A DNA stretch of 64,000 bases from Actinomadura luzonensis (GTDB taxonomy: Bacteria > Actinomycetota > Actinomycetes > Streptosporangiales > Streptosporangiaceae): contig NZ_JAKRKC020000002.1 in NCBI RefSeq assembly GCF_022664455.2, positions 806,001 to 870,000 on the forward strand, written 5' to 3'. This document shows positions 1 to 7,787 of this stretch, piece by piece. A program made the translations under genes and the position numbers. The notes under the pieces are model-generated. The model was not told the origin of the DNA. It saw only the letters and a program-made list of their open reading frames with translations, and ran no database searches. Each line of letters opens with the position of its first letter. The first letter of the stretch is position 1.

Positions 1-117
1 GGCGGCGGCCAGGAGGCGGTCGTGGTTCCGCCGCGCGTCGGCCCGCATCGGCCGGGCGGCCCCGGCCGTCGTGGCGCGGCCTGCGGGCGGGGCCGGGCGG
101 GGGTCGGGTGTCGGCAT
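1..117 (-). CDS. TetR-family regulator, N-terminal fragment
   Basis: Only the first 39 codons are in the window; the gene continues beyond base 1. The reverse-strand reading from the ATG at 117 gives a Pro/Ala-rich lead-in and then MRADARRNHDRLLAAA, the stretch that normally opens the first helix of TetR DNA-binding domains. It is divergent from the NmrA-like reductase gene at 238, and a 20-bp perfect inverted repeat lies between the two starts, so it probably represses itself and that neighbour. The family call rests on this short motif and the context; the ligand domain is not visible. Confidence 0.7.
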   Translation of the reverse strand, partial: MPTPDPRPAPPAGRATTAGAARPMRADARRNHDRLLAAA

Positions 118-134
118 GGGGTCTCCGGCGGCTT

Positions 135-195
135 GCTAAACGGGGTGGCCCTCCATATCGTAGCGGAACGAAACCGGAGGGCCACCCCGTTTAGC
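135..195. promoter_or_regulatory. 20-bp perfect inverted repeat, likely TetR operator region
   Basis: GCTAAACGGGGTGGCCCTCC at 135-154 is repeated exactly in reverse complement at 176-195, with a 21-bp spacer. It sits between a TetR-type start at 117 and the reductase start at 238. The AAACGG/CCGTTT ends resemble TetR half-sites. Because each arm is long and the spacer is short, the sequence could also fold as a hairpin in RNA. The operator role is inferred from position. Confidence 0.55.
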
Positions 196-237
196 CGGGC
201 GCCCCGCCGCATGCCTACCGACTGGAGTGCGTGAGCA

Positions 238-1140
238 GTGAAGACCATCGTGGTGACCGGAGCGACCGGGGCGCAGGGCGGGGCCGTGGCGAGGCACCTG
301 CTCGCCGCCGGCTGGCGGGTGCGCGCCCTGACGCGCGACCCGGCCGGCCCGGCGGCCCGGGCGCTGGCCAGGGCCGGCGCGGAACCCGTACGGGCGGAGC
401 TGGACGACGCCGCCTCGCTCGCCGCCGCGACCGAGGGCGCGTACGGCCTGTTCAGCGTGCAGCCCACCGTCGGCTCGCCCGGCACCCCGCCGGGCTTCAC
501 CGCCGAGGACGAGGTGCGCTGGGGCCGCAACGTCGCCGACGCGGCGCACGCCGCCGGCGTGGAGCACCTGGTCTACGCCTCGCTCGCCGGCGCGGGCCGG
601 CACGACACCGAGGTGCTGCCGCAGAACACGGTCAGCAAGTGGCGCGTCGAGCGGCATCTCGCGCGGCTCGGGCTGCCCGCGACCGTGCTGCGCCCGGTGT
701 CGTTCATGGAGAACTACACCGGCGCCTACCACCTGAGCGGCGGCACGGTGTCGGCCGCGTTCGCCGCCGACGTGCCGCAGCAGATCATGGCGGTCGACGA
801 CGTCGGCGCGATCGCCGCGCTGGCCTTCGCCCGGCCGGGCGAGTGGATCGGGCGGACGGTGGACCTGGCCGGCGACGAGCTGACCCCGCGCGCCATCGCC
901 GCCGCCGTCTCGGCGGCCGTCGGCCGGCCGCTGCCGTACGTGCAGATCCCGATCGAGGTGATCGCCCGGGCCGGTGAGGAGTTCGCGCGCGCCTATGTCT
1001 GGCTGAACGAGCGCGGTTACCGGGCCGACGTGGCCTTCACCCGCGCCCTGCACCCTGGCCTGATGGACCTGCGCACCTGGCTGGCCCGGACGGGGGCCGC
1101 CCGGATCGCCCGGTTCCTGGCCGCCTCGCCGGGCGCCTGA
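238..1140 (+). CDS. NmrA-like NAD(P)-binding reductase
   Basis: A 300-aa atypical short-chain dehydrogenase of the NmrA/YwnB type. It opens with the dinucleotide-binding turn GATGAQG at residues 8-14 and has the NmrA-style mid-protein pattern (VLRPVSFMENY, then a flexible substrate-binding C-terminal half) without a clear YxxxK catalytic pair. Members of this group bind NADP(H) as redox sensors or reduce quinones and nitroaromatic compounds; the substrate cannot be told here. The GTG at 238 was chosen because the nucleotide-binding strand begins directly after it. It is divergent from a TetR gene, the usual arrangement for a repressor-controlled oxidoreductase. Confidence 0.8.
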   Translation: MKTIVVTGATGAQGGAVARHLLAAGWRVRALTRDPAGPAARALARAGAEPVRAELDDAASLAAATEGAYGLFSVQPTVGSPGTPPGFTAEDEVRWGRNVADAAHAAGVEHLVYASLAGAGRHDTEVLPQNTVSKWRVERHLARLGLPATVLRPVSFMENYTGAYHLSGGTVSAAFAADVPQQIMAVDDVGAIAALAFARPGEWIGRTVDLAGDELTPRAIAAAVSAAVGRPLPYVQIPIEVIARAGEEFARAYVWLNERGYRADVAFTRALHPGLMDLRTWLARTGAARIARFLAASPGA

Positions 1141-1206
1141 GCCCTCGCAACGCGCGAGCGCGCACCCCGTACGGGATGCGCGCTCGCGGGAGAGGGGGCG
1201 GGGCGG

Positions 1207-1897
1207 TCAGGCGGCGTAGTGCGGGTAGCCGTAGCCGACGACCTGCGAGGCCGGGCGGGTGCGCTGCTCGACCTTGCCGTTGCCGGTGTTGCCCTCGATC
1301 GTGGAGATCGTGCCGTCGCCGTTGTCCTTGACGACGAACCCGACGTGGTTGATGGCGTCGAGGTCCTTGCTGCCGCTCCAGGAGAAGAACACCACGGCGC
1401 CGGGCTTGGCGGCGGTGCCGAAGCGGTGGTTGGCCTCGAACCACTTGGCGTGCGCGACGGTGTAGGCGTCCCAGCCGACCTGCGTGCGGGCGCCGGTCTG
1501 CTCGCCCACCCAGGAGACGAACATCGAGCACCACGGCGCGTCCACGTAGGAGGCCGTGTCGCCGCCGTCGCGGGCGGCGGTCTCGGTGGCGCGCGGCGAG
1601 GAGGCGTACCACCGCTGGAACTTGGTGCCGCCGCCGTGGGCGTCCTCGCTGGTGCCGACCTGGGCGCGGGCGGTGGCGAGCACCTGTGCGGCGGTCACCT
1701 TGACGGCGCCCTGGGAGTCGTTCCCCGAGGGCCCTTGGCGTCGCCGGCGACGTGCGTGACGGGGCGGGCCGGGCGGCGGCGTCGGCGTGGGCGACGGCGC
1801 CGGCGCCGAGGCCGATCGCGCCGGCGGCGAGGGCGGCGCCGAGCGCGGCGCGGGCGGCGGTGGACGTGCGGGCATGCGTGAGGAACTGCTTGGCCAT
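1207..1897 (-). pseudogene. Secreted CHAP-domain hydrolase, frameshifted
   Basis: The ATG at 1897, preceded by TAGGAG, starts a good Sec signal peptide (MAKQFLTH then a long Ala/Gly helix ending AVAHA) followed by a Pro/Thr linker. The CHAP domain itself is in another frame: VLATARAQVGTSEDA, DAPWCSMFVSWV (catalytic Cys) and INHVGFVV (catalytic His) read to a stop at 1207. Signal and domain join only if one base is gained or lost near 1720-1745, in a GC-rich stretch. CHAP enzymes cut peptidoglycan as amidases or endopeptidases. This is either a true one-base frameshift in a recently inactivated gene or an assembly error; the domain is otherwise intact, which favours a recent event or an error. 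Confidence 0.7.
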
Positions 1898-1937
1898 GAG
1901 GAAATCGCTCCTAGGCGGTGTGTCGTGCGTGGGCATG

Positions 1938-1960
1938 TGACAGCGGCGTTGCGGCTGTCA
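1938..1960 (-). other. Leader hairpin upstream of CHAP gene
   Basis: TGACAGC at 1938-1944 pairs with GCTGTCA at 1954-1960 around a 9-nt loop, about 40 nt upstream of the CHAP start codon. It lies inside what would be a leader of roughly 160 nt if the promoter at 2063-2091 is right. Its function is unknown. Confidence 0.3.
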
Positions 1961-2062
1961 TGGGAGGCGGTCGCACGGCTCCTGGCTAAGGGCCTGTGAA
2001 AGGTAAAGACTGCGACGCCAGGTACGCGGAGTTATGTCATCTCGCGTCCGTTATGTACAACC

Positions 2063-2091
2063 ATCGTACCATATGGGTAATTCCCAGGTAA
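2063..2091 (-). promoter_or_regulatory. Candidate promoter of the CHAP gene
   Basis: Reading the minus strand, TTACCT (2091-2086) and TACGAT (2068-2063) are 17 bp apart, a sigma-70-like layout. It would start transcription near 2056 and leave a long untranslated leader before the CHAP ATG at 1897. Found by eye only. Confidence 0.35.
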
Positions 2092-2177
2092 CGACCTCAT
2101 CTCATGACGTTTGTCACGGCGGCCTGGCTGACACGTCGCACTACCCCGGCGCCGCCGCGTTCCCGCAGGCTGAAGCC

Positions 2178-3083
2178 ATGCCGAACGCGCTGGAACTGAC
2201 CGACGTCCGCAAACGCCACGGCCCCGTCACCGCGCTGGACGGGATCGACCTCACCGTGACCGAAGGGGAGACCGTGGCGCTGCTCGGCCCCAACGGAGCC
2301 GGCAAGAGCACGCTGCTGTCCATCGCCGTCGGCCTGCTGCCGCCCACCTCCGGGCGGGCCGCGGTCCTCGGCCGCCCGCCCGCCGACGCCCGCCGCGCCG
2401 GCCTGCTCGGCGTGCTGCCGCAGGAGGCCGGGCTGCTCGACGACGTGCGCGTGCGCGAGCTGGTCGCCGCCGTCGCCGGCCTGTACGACCGACCGCCGCC
2501 CCTGGCCGCCACCCTGCGCGCCGCCCGCGCCGAGGACCTCGCCGACCGGCGCGTGGGCCGGCTGTCCGGCGGGCAGAAGCAGCGGGTCAGGTTCGCGCTC
2601 GCGCTGGCCGGCGACCCCCGGCTGCTGGTGCTCGACGAGCCCACCGCCGGCCTGGACGTGGACGGCCGCCGCGCCCTCTGGCAGGAGGTGCGGCGCCGCA
2701 CCGGCACCACCGTCTTCGCCACCCACTACCTGGCCGAGGCCGACGCCTACGCCGACCGCGTGGTGCTGCTGGCCCGCGGCCGGGTCATCGCAGACGGGCC
2801 GGTGGAGGCGATCAAGGACCTGGTGGGCGGCGGCGAGGTGCGCTTCGCCGCGGGCGGCGCCGCCGACCCGGCCCGGCTGCGGGCCCTGCCGGGCGTGCGC
2901 GGCGTACGCGTGCAGGACGGCACCGTGGCGCTGCGCACCGGCGACTCCGACGCGACGCTGCGGGCGCTGTTCGCCGCGTTCGACGACCTCAGGGACGTGC
3001 GCACCGAGCGCGTGGACCTGGAGGACGCCTTCGTGAGCCTCACCTCAGGGGCGCCCGCGGACCTGACGGGAGGGGCCCGATGA
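2178..3083 (+). CDS. ABC exporter ATP-binding protein
   Basis: A 301-aa DrrA/CcmA-like ATPase of ABC-2 type exporters. Walker A GPNGAGKST is at residues 37-45, the signature LSGGQKQR starts at 129, Walker B LLVLDEP is at 149-155, and the H-loop is in FATHYLAEAD. A C-terminal extension of about 90 residues follows the ATPase fold, as in DrrA. The ATG at 2178 was chosen because the ABC domain starts immediately; upstream in-frame codons have no domain content. The stop overlaps the permease start at 3080 (ATGA), so the two are translationally coupled. With the permease and the two-component system behind it, it probably exports a drug, lipid or envelope-stress agent. Confidence 0.88.
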   Translation: MPNALELTDVRKRHGPVTALDGIDLTVTEGETVALLGPNGAGKSTLLSIAVGLLPPTSGRAAVLGRPPADARRAGLLGVLPQEAGLLDDVRVRELVAAVAGLYDRPPPLAATLRAARAEDLADRRVGRLSGGQKQRVRFALALAGDPRLLVLDEPTAGLDVDGRRALWQEVRRRTGTTVFATHYLAEADAYADRVVLLARGRVIADGPVEAIKDLVGGGEVRFAAGGAADPARLRALPGVRGVRVQDGTVALRTGDSDATLRALFAAFDDLRDVRTERVDLEDAFVSLTSGAPADLTGGAR

Positions 3084-3784
3084 CAGGCTCGTACGTGCGG
3101 CTGGAGCTGGCGCGGGCGCTGCGCAACCCGGTCGGGATGACCATGATGACGGTGTTCCCGCTGCTGCTCTTCCTGCTGTGGGCGGAGGTGCTGGAGGTCG
3201 CCCCGCCCGGCCGGGCGATGGTGTCCATGGCGACGTACGGGGCGATGGGCGGGGCCATGTTCGTCGGCGGCGCCATCGCCATGGAACGGGCCGGCGGCTG
3301 GCTGCGGCAGCTCGCCGTCACCCCGCTGCCCGCCCACGGCTACGTGACGGCCAAGCTGCTCGGGGCCGCCGCCGGGGTGCTGCCCAGCGTCCTGGTCGTG
3401 CTGGCGGCCGGGGCGCTGCTGGCCGGGGTGCGGCTGCCGGCGGGCACCTGGGCGGCGCTGGTGCCGCTGATCTGGGCGGGGGCGCTGCCGTTCGCCGCGC
3501 TCGGCGTGGCCTTCGGCTACACCTTCCGCGGGCAGCTCGCCACCCTGGCCATGACGATCGTCTACTTCGCGCTGTCCGTGGTCGGCGGGCTGTGGGTGCC
3601 GGTGGAGCGGATGCCGTCCGCCATGCGCGCGCTCGCCGAGTACAGCCCCACCTACCAGGTCGGCTCGCTCGGCTGGCGGGCGCTGGAGGGCCGCGCGCCG
3701 ACCGGGACCTCGCTCGCCGTGCTGGCCGCCTGGACGCTGGGGTTCGTCGCGCTCGCGCTGTGGCGTTACCGTCGGGCCCTATGA
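3080..3784 (+). CDS. ABC-2 type permease
   Basis: A 234-aa integral membrane protein with about six hydrophobic segments (for example MTMMTVFPLLLFLLW near residue 16 and a final helix ending LALWRYRRAL). It is short for DrrB-like permeases but contains the ABC2_membrane layout with a conserved segment near YFALSVVGGLWVPVERMP. It pairs with the ATPase upstream to form a half-exporter that must dimerise. Its stop overlaps the histidine kinase ATG at 3781 by ATGA. The substrate is not indicated. Confidence 0.85.
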   Translation: MTGSYVRLELARALRNPVGMTMMTVFPLLLFLLWAEVLEVAPPGRAMVSMATYGAMGGAMFVGGAIAMERAGGWLRQLAVTPLPAHGYVTAKLLGAAAGVLPSVLVVLAAGALLAGVRLPAGTWAALVPLIWAGALPFAALGVAFGYTFRGQLATLAMTIVYFALSVVGGLWVPVERMPSAMRALAEYSPTYQVGSLGWRALEGRAPTGTSLAVLAAWTLGFVALALWRYRRAL

Positions 3785-5001
3785 GCGTTGAGCCCTTCGA
3801 CTTCAGCCGCGGGCGCCGGATGGCCCGGGCCGGGTCGTGCGCGTGGCTGGCGTTGCCGGTCTGGCCGCTGTGGACGTTCGCCGCGGCCCGGCCGCCGCTC
3901 TGGCAGGCGGCGTTCGTGGCCGTGGCGATCGCGGTCTTCGTCACCTGCTGGGTGCGGACGATGTGGGCCCTGCTGCCGCCGGCGGCCCGGCCGTCGCCGT
4001 GGTGGCCCGCCGGGGTGGCCGCCACGGCGCTGGCGCTGCTGCCGGTGCTGGGCCCGCCGTGGGCGTACGTGGGCTTCGTGTTCGTGGTCAGCGCCGTGGT
4101 GTCCGTGCTGCGCGGGGCCGCGCTCGGGGCGGCGCTGGCCGGGACGGTGGCCGGGTCCGTGGGGGCGCTGCTGGCGTACGGGGTGCCGTTCTCGCAGGTC
4201 TGGTGGGTGGCGGCGGTGATCCTGGCCGAGGCGATGGCGGCGTCGGCGATGCTGCGCATGGGCGGGCTGCTGGCCCGGCTCGACGCCGCCCGCGCCGAGG
4301 TGGCGCAGCTCGCCGTGGACAACGAGCGGCTGCGCTTCGCCCGCGACCTGCACGACACGCTCGGCCACACCCTGACCTCCATCACCATCAGCAGCCAGCT
4401 CGCGGCCCGGCTGGCGCACGCCGACCCGGACCGGGCCGCCCGGCAGATGACCGACGTGGAGCGCGCCGCCCGGCGGGCCCTCGACGAGGTGCGCCACGCC
4501 GTCGCCGGGTACCGCGCGCCGGCCCTGTCCGGCGAGCTGCGGCGCGCGGCGGACAGCCTCGCGCTGGCCGGGATCCGGCTGGAGGTCTCGCCCGCCGGCG
4601 GGCCCATCCCGGCCGCCGCCGAGACGCTGCTGGCCTGGACGGTGCGCGAGGCCGCCACGAACGTCGTCCGGCACAGCGGGGCCGGGCGCTGCTGGATCGA
4701 CCTCGCGGTGGACGGCGACGCGGCCGTGGTGGAGGTCCGCGACGACGGCACCGGCCCGCCCGGCGGCCCGGGCGCGGGCGGCGGGACCGGAGGCGACGGC
4801 GGGGGCGGCCCTGGACGTGGCGCGGGCGGCGGGAACGGAGGCGACGGCGGGGGCGGCCCTGGATGTGGCGCGGGCGGCGGGAACGGGCTCGCCGGGCTGG
4901 CGGAGCGGCTGGGCGCGGCCGGCGGGCGGCTGGAGACCGGCCCGGGCCCCGGCGGCTCCGGCCACCTGCTGCGGGCCCGCGTCCCGATGGAGCCGTCGTG
5001 A
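3781..5001 (+). CDS. Sensor histidine kinase (NarL/DesK-like)
   Basis: A 406-aa membrane kinase. Residues 15-160 hold four to five hydrophobic segments with little extracytoplasmic material, followed by a HisKA_3 dimerisation domain with the phospho-acceptor His191 in RDLHDTLGHTL. The HATPase domain shows the N-box Asn294 in REAATNVVRHSG and a DDGTGP G-box at 321-326. An unusual glycine-rich insertion from about 331 to 367 (16-residue repeats) sits in the ATP lid, before NGLAGLAERL. It overlaps the permease stop (ATGA) and the response regulator start (GTGA), so exporter, kinase and regulator form a four-gene operon, probably sensing the exported compound or membrane state. Confidence 0.88.
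   Translation: MSVEPFDFSRGRRMARAGSCAWLALPVWPLWTFAAARPPLWQAAFVAVAIAVFVTCWVRTMWALLPPAARPSPWWPAGVAATALALLPVLGPPWAYVGFVFVVSAVVSVLRGAALGAALAGTVAGSVGALLAYGVPFSQVWWVAAVILAEAMAASAMLRMGGLLARLDAARAEVAQLAVDNERLRFARDLHDTLGHTLTSITISSQLAARLAHADPDRAARQMTDVERAARRALDEVRHAVAGYRAPALSGELRRAADSLALAGIRLEVSPAGGPIPAAAETLLAWTVREAATNVVRHSGAGRCWIDLAVDGDAAVVEVRDDGTGPPGGPGAGGGTGGDGGGGPGRGAGGGNGGDGGGGPGCGAGGGNGLAGLAERLGAAGGRLETGPGPGGSGHLLRARVPMEPS
4771..4886 (+). repeat. 48-bp tandem repeat inside the histidine kinase
   Basis: Two 48-bp units (4771-4818 and 4819-4866) plus a third partial copy. Each encodes 16 residues of the form GAGGGNGGDGGGGPGR. The copies differ at a few bases only, so the expansion is recent and in frame. 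It lengthens the ATP-lid loop of the kinase. Confidence 0.85.
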
Positions 5002-5591
5002 TCCGCGTCCTCGTCGCCGACGACCAGGAGCTCGTCCGGGGCGGGCTGGCCGCGCTGCTGTCGCTGGAGGACGGCATCGAGGTGGTGGCCGAGGTCGGGC
5101 GCGGCGACCAGGTCGAGGCCGCGGTGGCCGAGCACCGGCCCGACGTGGTCCTGCTCGACATCGAGATGCCCGGCATGTCCGGCCTGGAGGTGGCCGAGCG
5201 GCTGCGCGGGCAGCGGGTGGTGATCGTGACGACGTTCGGCAGGCCCGGCTACCTCGGGCGGGCGCTGGAGGCGGGCGTGGCGGGGTTCGTCGTCAAGGAC
5301 GCGCCCGTGGCGGAGCTGACGGCGGCCGTGCGGCGGGTCATGGCGGGGGAGCGGGTGATCGACCCGAAGCTGGCGGTGTCCGCGCTGACCGTCGGGCCGA
5401 GCCCGCTCACGCAGCGCGAGGCCGAGGTGCTGCGGGCCGCGTCCGGCGGGGCGACCGTCGCCGACCTCGCCCGCCGCCTGTTCCTGACCGAGGGCACCGT
5501 GCGCAACTACCTGTCGGCCGCCATCGGCAAGACCGGCGCCCGCAACCGGGCCGAGGCCGTGCGGGTGGCCGAGTCGCGCGGCTGGCTCTGA
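4998..5591 (+). CDS. LuxR/NarL-family response regulator
   Basis: A 197-aa response regulator: receiver domain with acidic pair D8-D9, phospho-acceptor Asp54 in VLLDIEMPG, the switch threonines in VIVTTFG and the conserved Lys in VVKDAPV; then a C-terminal LuxR HTH (LTQREAEVLRAA ... TEGTVRNYLSAAIGK). Its GTG start at 4998 overlaps the kinase stop by GTGA, giving a cognate pair. It most likely controls the upstream ABC exporter operon, as in DesK/DesR and LiaS/LiaR-like systems. Confidence 0.92.
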   Translation: MIRVLVADDQELVRGGLAALLSLEDGIEVVAEVGRGDQVEAAVAEHRPDVVLLDIEMPGMSGLEVAERLRGQRVVIVTTFGRPGYLGRALEAGVAGFVVKDAPVAELTAAVRRVMAGERVIDPKLAVSALTVGPSPLTQREAEVLRAASGGATVADLARRLFLTEGTVRNYLSAAIGKTGARNRAEAVRVAESRGWL

Positions 5592-5613
5592 CGGCGACCC
5601 CGCCGGGCCCGCG

Positions 5614-5967
5614 TCACCCGGCGGCGGCGGGCGCGGCCAGCGGCGTGAACAGCTCGCCCAGCCGGGCGACCTGCTGCGGGACGATCCAGTAGTAGACCCA
5701 CGTGCCGCGCCGCTCGCCGTCGATCAGCCCGGCGGTGCGCAGGACCTTCAGGTGGTGGGAGATGGTGGGCGCGGTCACGTCGAAGGCGTCGGTGAGGTCG
5801 CACACGCACGCCTCGCCGTCCGGATGCGAGCCGATCATGGACAGCAGGCGCAGGCGCACGGGGTCGGCGACCGCCTTGAGCAGCGCCGCCAGGTCGGCCG
5901 CCGCGTCCTCGGCGAGCGGCTGACGCGCGATCGGGGCACAGCACGATCCCGTACGGGCGGCCACCAC
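5614..5967 (-). CDS. ArsR-family metal-responsive repressor
   Basis: A 117-aa winged-helix repressor. The metal box ACVCDLTD (Cys54, Cys56) sits at the start of helix alpha-3, the arsenic/antimony site type, and an extra Cys9-Cys10 pair lies near the N-terminus. The HTH follows (TAPTISHHLKVLRTAGL) and the wing GERRGTWVYYWI. It ends 22 bases from the response regulator stop, convergent. No arsenate reductase or arsenite pump is adjacent, so the target genes are elsewhere. Arsenite sensing is the likeliest role from the CVC motif. Confidence 0.85.
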   Translation of the reverse strand: MVAARTGSCCAPIARQPLAEDAAADLAALLKAVADPVRLRLLSMIGSHPDGEACVCDLTDAFDVTAPTISHHLKVLRTAGLIDGERRGTWVYYWIVPQQVARLGELFTPLAAPAAAG

Positions 5968-6072
5968 GGGGCACCTCCTGCTTCGACTGGTGCCTGAATG
6001 ATAGGCGACGTCCGCCGGCGCTCGGCGGCCCCGGCATACTGCGACCCACCATCACCCAGGAGAGGCCGCCTC

Positions 6073-7176
6073 ATGAACACGCCATCCACGCCACCCGGAC
6101 CCGGCGCAGCGCCCGTCCGGATCGGCGCGCTCGTCCCGCTGACCCGGCCCGGCTGGGCCGAGGCGGGCCGGCACCTGCTCGCCGGGCTGGAGCTCGCCGC
6201 CCGCGAGGCCGACGAGGCCGGCGGGATCGGCGGCCGGCCCGTCGGCCTCGTGGTGCGGGACACCGCGGCCGACCCGGCACGGGCCGAGGCCGCGGTGGAC
6301 GAGCTGGCGGGCCTCGGCGTGGCCGCCCTCGCGGGGGAGTACCACAGCGTCGTCGCGCGCGCCGCGGCCGCCCGGGCCGAGGCCGCCGGCCTGCCGTTCC
6401 TCTGCTCGTCGGCGGTCCTCGACGCGCTCACCGACCGGCCGGCGGACCGGGTGGCGCGGCTCGCCCCCGCGCAGTCGCACGGCTGGCGGATCTACGCGGA
6501 CTTCCTCCTCGCCGCGGGCCACACGCGGGTCGCCGTGGCGGCCGAGCCGAGCCTCTACTGGGCGTCGGGGAGCCGCCTCCTGCGGGAGCGCTTCGCCGCG
6601 CGCGGCGGCGCCGTCGCCGAGCTCGACCTGCGCGCGCTCGGCCCCGAGGCGTTGTGCGACGCGCTCGCCGCGGACGGCGCGACCGCCCTCCTCCTGCTGG
6701 CCGGGTACCCCGAGCCGATCGTGCCGCTGGTCAGGGCCGTGCGCCGCGACCGGCGGCTGGCCGGCGTCCTGATCGGCGCGCCGGCCGGGCAGCCGGAGTT
6801 CGCCGGCTGGGCGGCGGCGCTGGGCGGGGACGGCGCGGCGGTGCCGTTCCTCCGTTACCTGCCCGCGCGGTTCGGACCGCTCGGCGCGCGGGTGGCGGCG
6901 GCCCTGCGCGAGCGGCTGGGCGAGGAGCCGTCGTTCGTCGCCTACGAGGGCTACGACACGGTCGCCGTGCTGGCCGAGGTGCTGCGCGCGCACGGGACGG
7001 ACCGGGCGCGCGCCGCCGCGGCCTGGCCGGACGTCACGGTCGAGGGCACCCGCGGCACGATCCGGTTCTCCCGCGCTTCCGGCGTCAGCGTGTGGCAGTG
7101 GGCCTGGGCGCCGGTCCAGGTGGCCGACCGGGACCCGGCGGCGCCCGGCCGGTTCCGCGTCCTGCGCGCCGGCTGA
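6073..7176 (+). CDS. Branched-chain-amino-acid-type substrate-binding protein without signal peptide
   Basis: A 367-aa periplasmic-binding-protein type 1 fold (Peripla_BP_6, LivJ/UrtA/AmiC-like). Typical pieces are VRIGALVPLTRPG, LAAREADEAGGIGGRPV, a central region AGHTRVAVAAEPSLYW and a late FVAYEGYDTVAVLAEVL. The ATG at 6073 has AGGAGAGG upstream. There is no signal peptide or lipobox, so it is probably cytoplasmic and could be a ligand sensor like AmiC and not a transporter component. No ABC permease or ATPase for it is nearby. Divergent from arsR, 105 bases apart. Confidence 0.75.
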   Translation: MNTPSTPPGPGAAPVRIGALVPLTRPGWAEAGRHLLAGLELAAREADEAGGIGGRPVGLVVRDTAADPARAEAAVDELAGLGVAALAGEYHSVVARAAAARAEAAGLPFLCSSAVLDALTDRPADRVARLAPAQSHGWRIYADFLLAAGHTRVAVAAEPSLYWASGSRLLRERFAARGGAVAELDLRALGPEALCDALAADGATALLLLAGYPEPIVPLVRAVRRDRRLAGVLIGAPAGQPEFAGWAAALGGDGAAVPFLRYLPARFGPLGARVAAALRERLGEEPSFVAYEGYDTVAVLAEVLRAHGTDRARAAAAWPDVTVEGTRGTIRFSRASGVSVWQWAWAPVQVADRDPAAPGRFRVLRAG

Positions 7177-7194
7177 CCGGGCGCGGACCGTACG

Positions 7195-7704
7195 TCAGGC
7201 CTCGGGCCAGCCCAGGGGGTGCCGCTGGCCCGCCGGCGCCTCGCCCCCGGCCTGGTTGAACGCGGCCATCGCGTCGATCAGGGCGTGGGCCTGCGCCGGC
7301 GTCATCCGGGAGATGATCGCGGCGATCTCGGCGCGGCGGCGGGCGGTGACGTCGTCGACCAGGCGGCGGCCCTCCGGGGTCAGGCGCATCAGGCTCTCGC
7401 GGCGGTTGTGCGGGTTGACCTTCCTGACGATGAGGCCGGCGGCGGCGAGCCGGTCGGCCATGCGCATGGCGGTGGAGCTGTTGACGTCGAGCAGCTCGGC
7501 CATGGTGACGAGCTTGGTCTCGCCGTGCGCGGACAGCACGACCAGCATGCGGAACTGGGGGAGGGTGACCTGGTCCTGGGCCGCGGCGAGGGAGCGGGCG
7601 GCGACCGCCACCAGCAGCCGCGAGCCGGTGAGGACGGCCGAGATGACGGCGTCGAGATCCTCGGCGTCCACCCGGCCGGCCGGGCCCGGGGAGGGCTCTT
7701 CCAT
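7195..7704 (-). CDS. MarR-family regulator
   Basis: A 169-aa winged-helix regulator: N-terminal dimerisation helix (DAVISAVLTGSRLLVAVAARSL), the HTH with VTMAELLDVNSSTAMRMADRL, and the wing VNPHNRRESLMRLTPEG. The start is the ATG at 7704, where the family-like sequence begins. It faces the gene at 6073 convergently and has no obvious divergent partner, so its regulon is unclear; upstream is GTGTACAAC, a short AT-richer motif that could be an operator. Confidence 0.85.
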   Translation of the reverse strand: MEEPSPGPAGRVDAEDLDAVISAVLTGSRLLVAVAARSLAAAQDQVTLPQFRMLVVLSAHGETKLVTMAELLDVNSSTAMRMADRLAAAGLIVRKVNPHNRRESLMRLTPEGRRLVDDVTARRRAEIAAIISRMTPAQAHALIDAMAAFNQAGGEAPAGQRHPLGWPEA

Positions 7705-7787
7705 GCTGACTGTTGTACACGTTCCCGGGACGCGCGAGGCACGCCGGGTTCGCGGGGCCCGGGGGGACGGGCCGGCCGCCGCGGCGC

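Noticed and set aside
1898..2060. A c-di-AMP (ydaO-type) riboswitch in the CHAP leader
   Set aside because: The leader is long and the gene is a wall hydrolase, and GACATAACTCCGC recalls part of the ydaO consensus, but the other conserved segments are not found. A covariance model search (Rfam RF00379) would decide.
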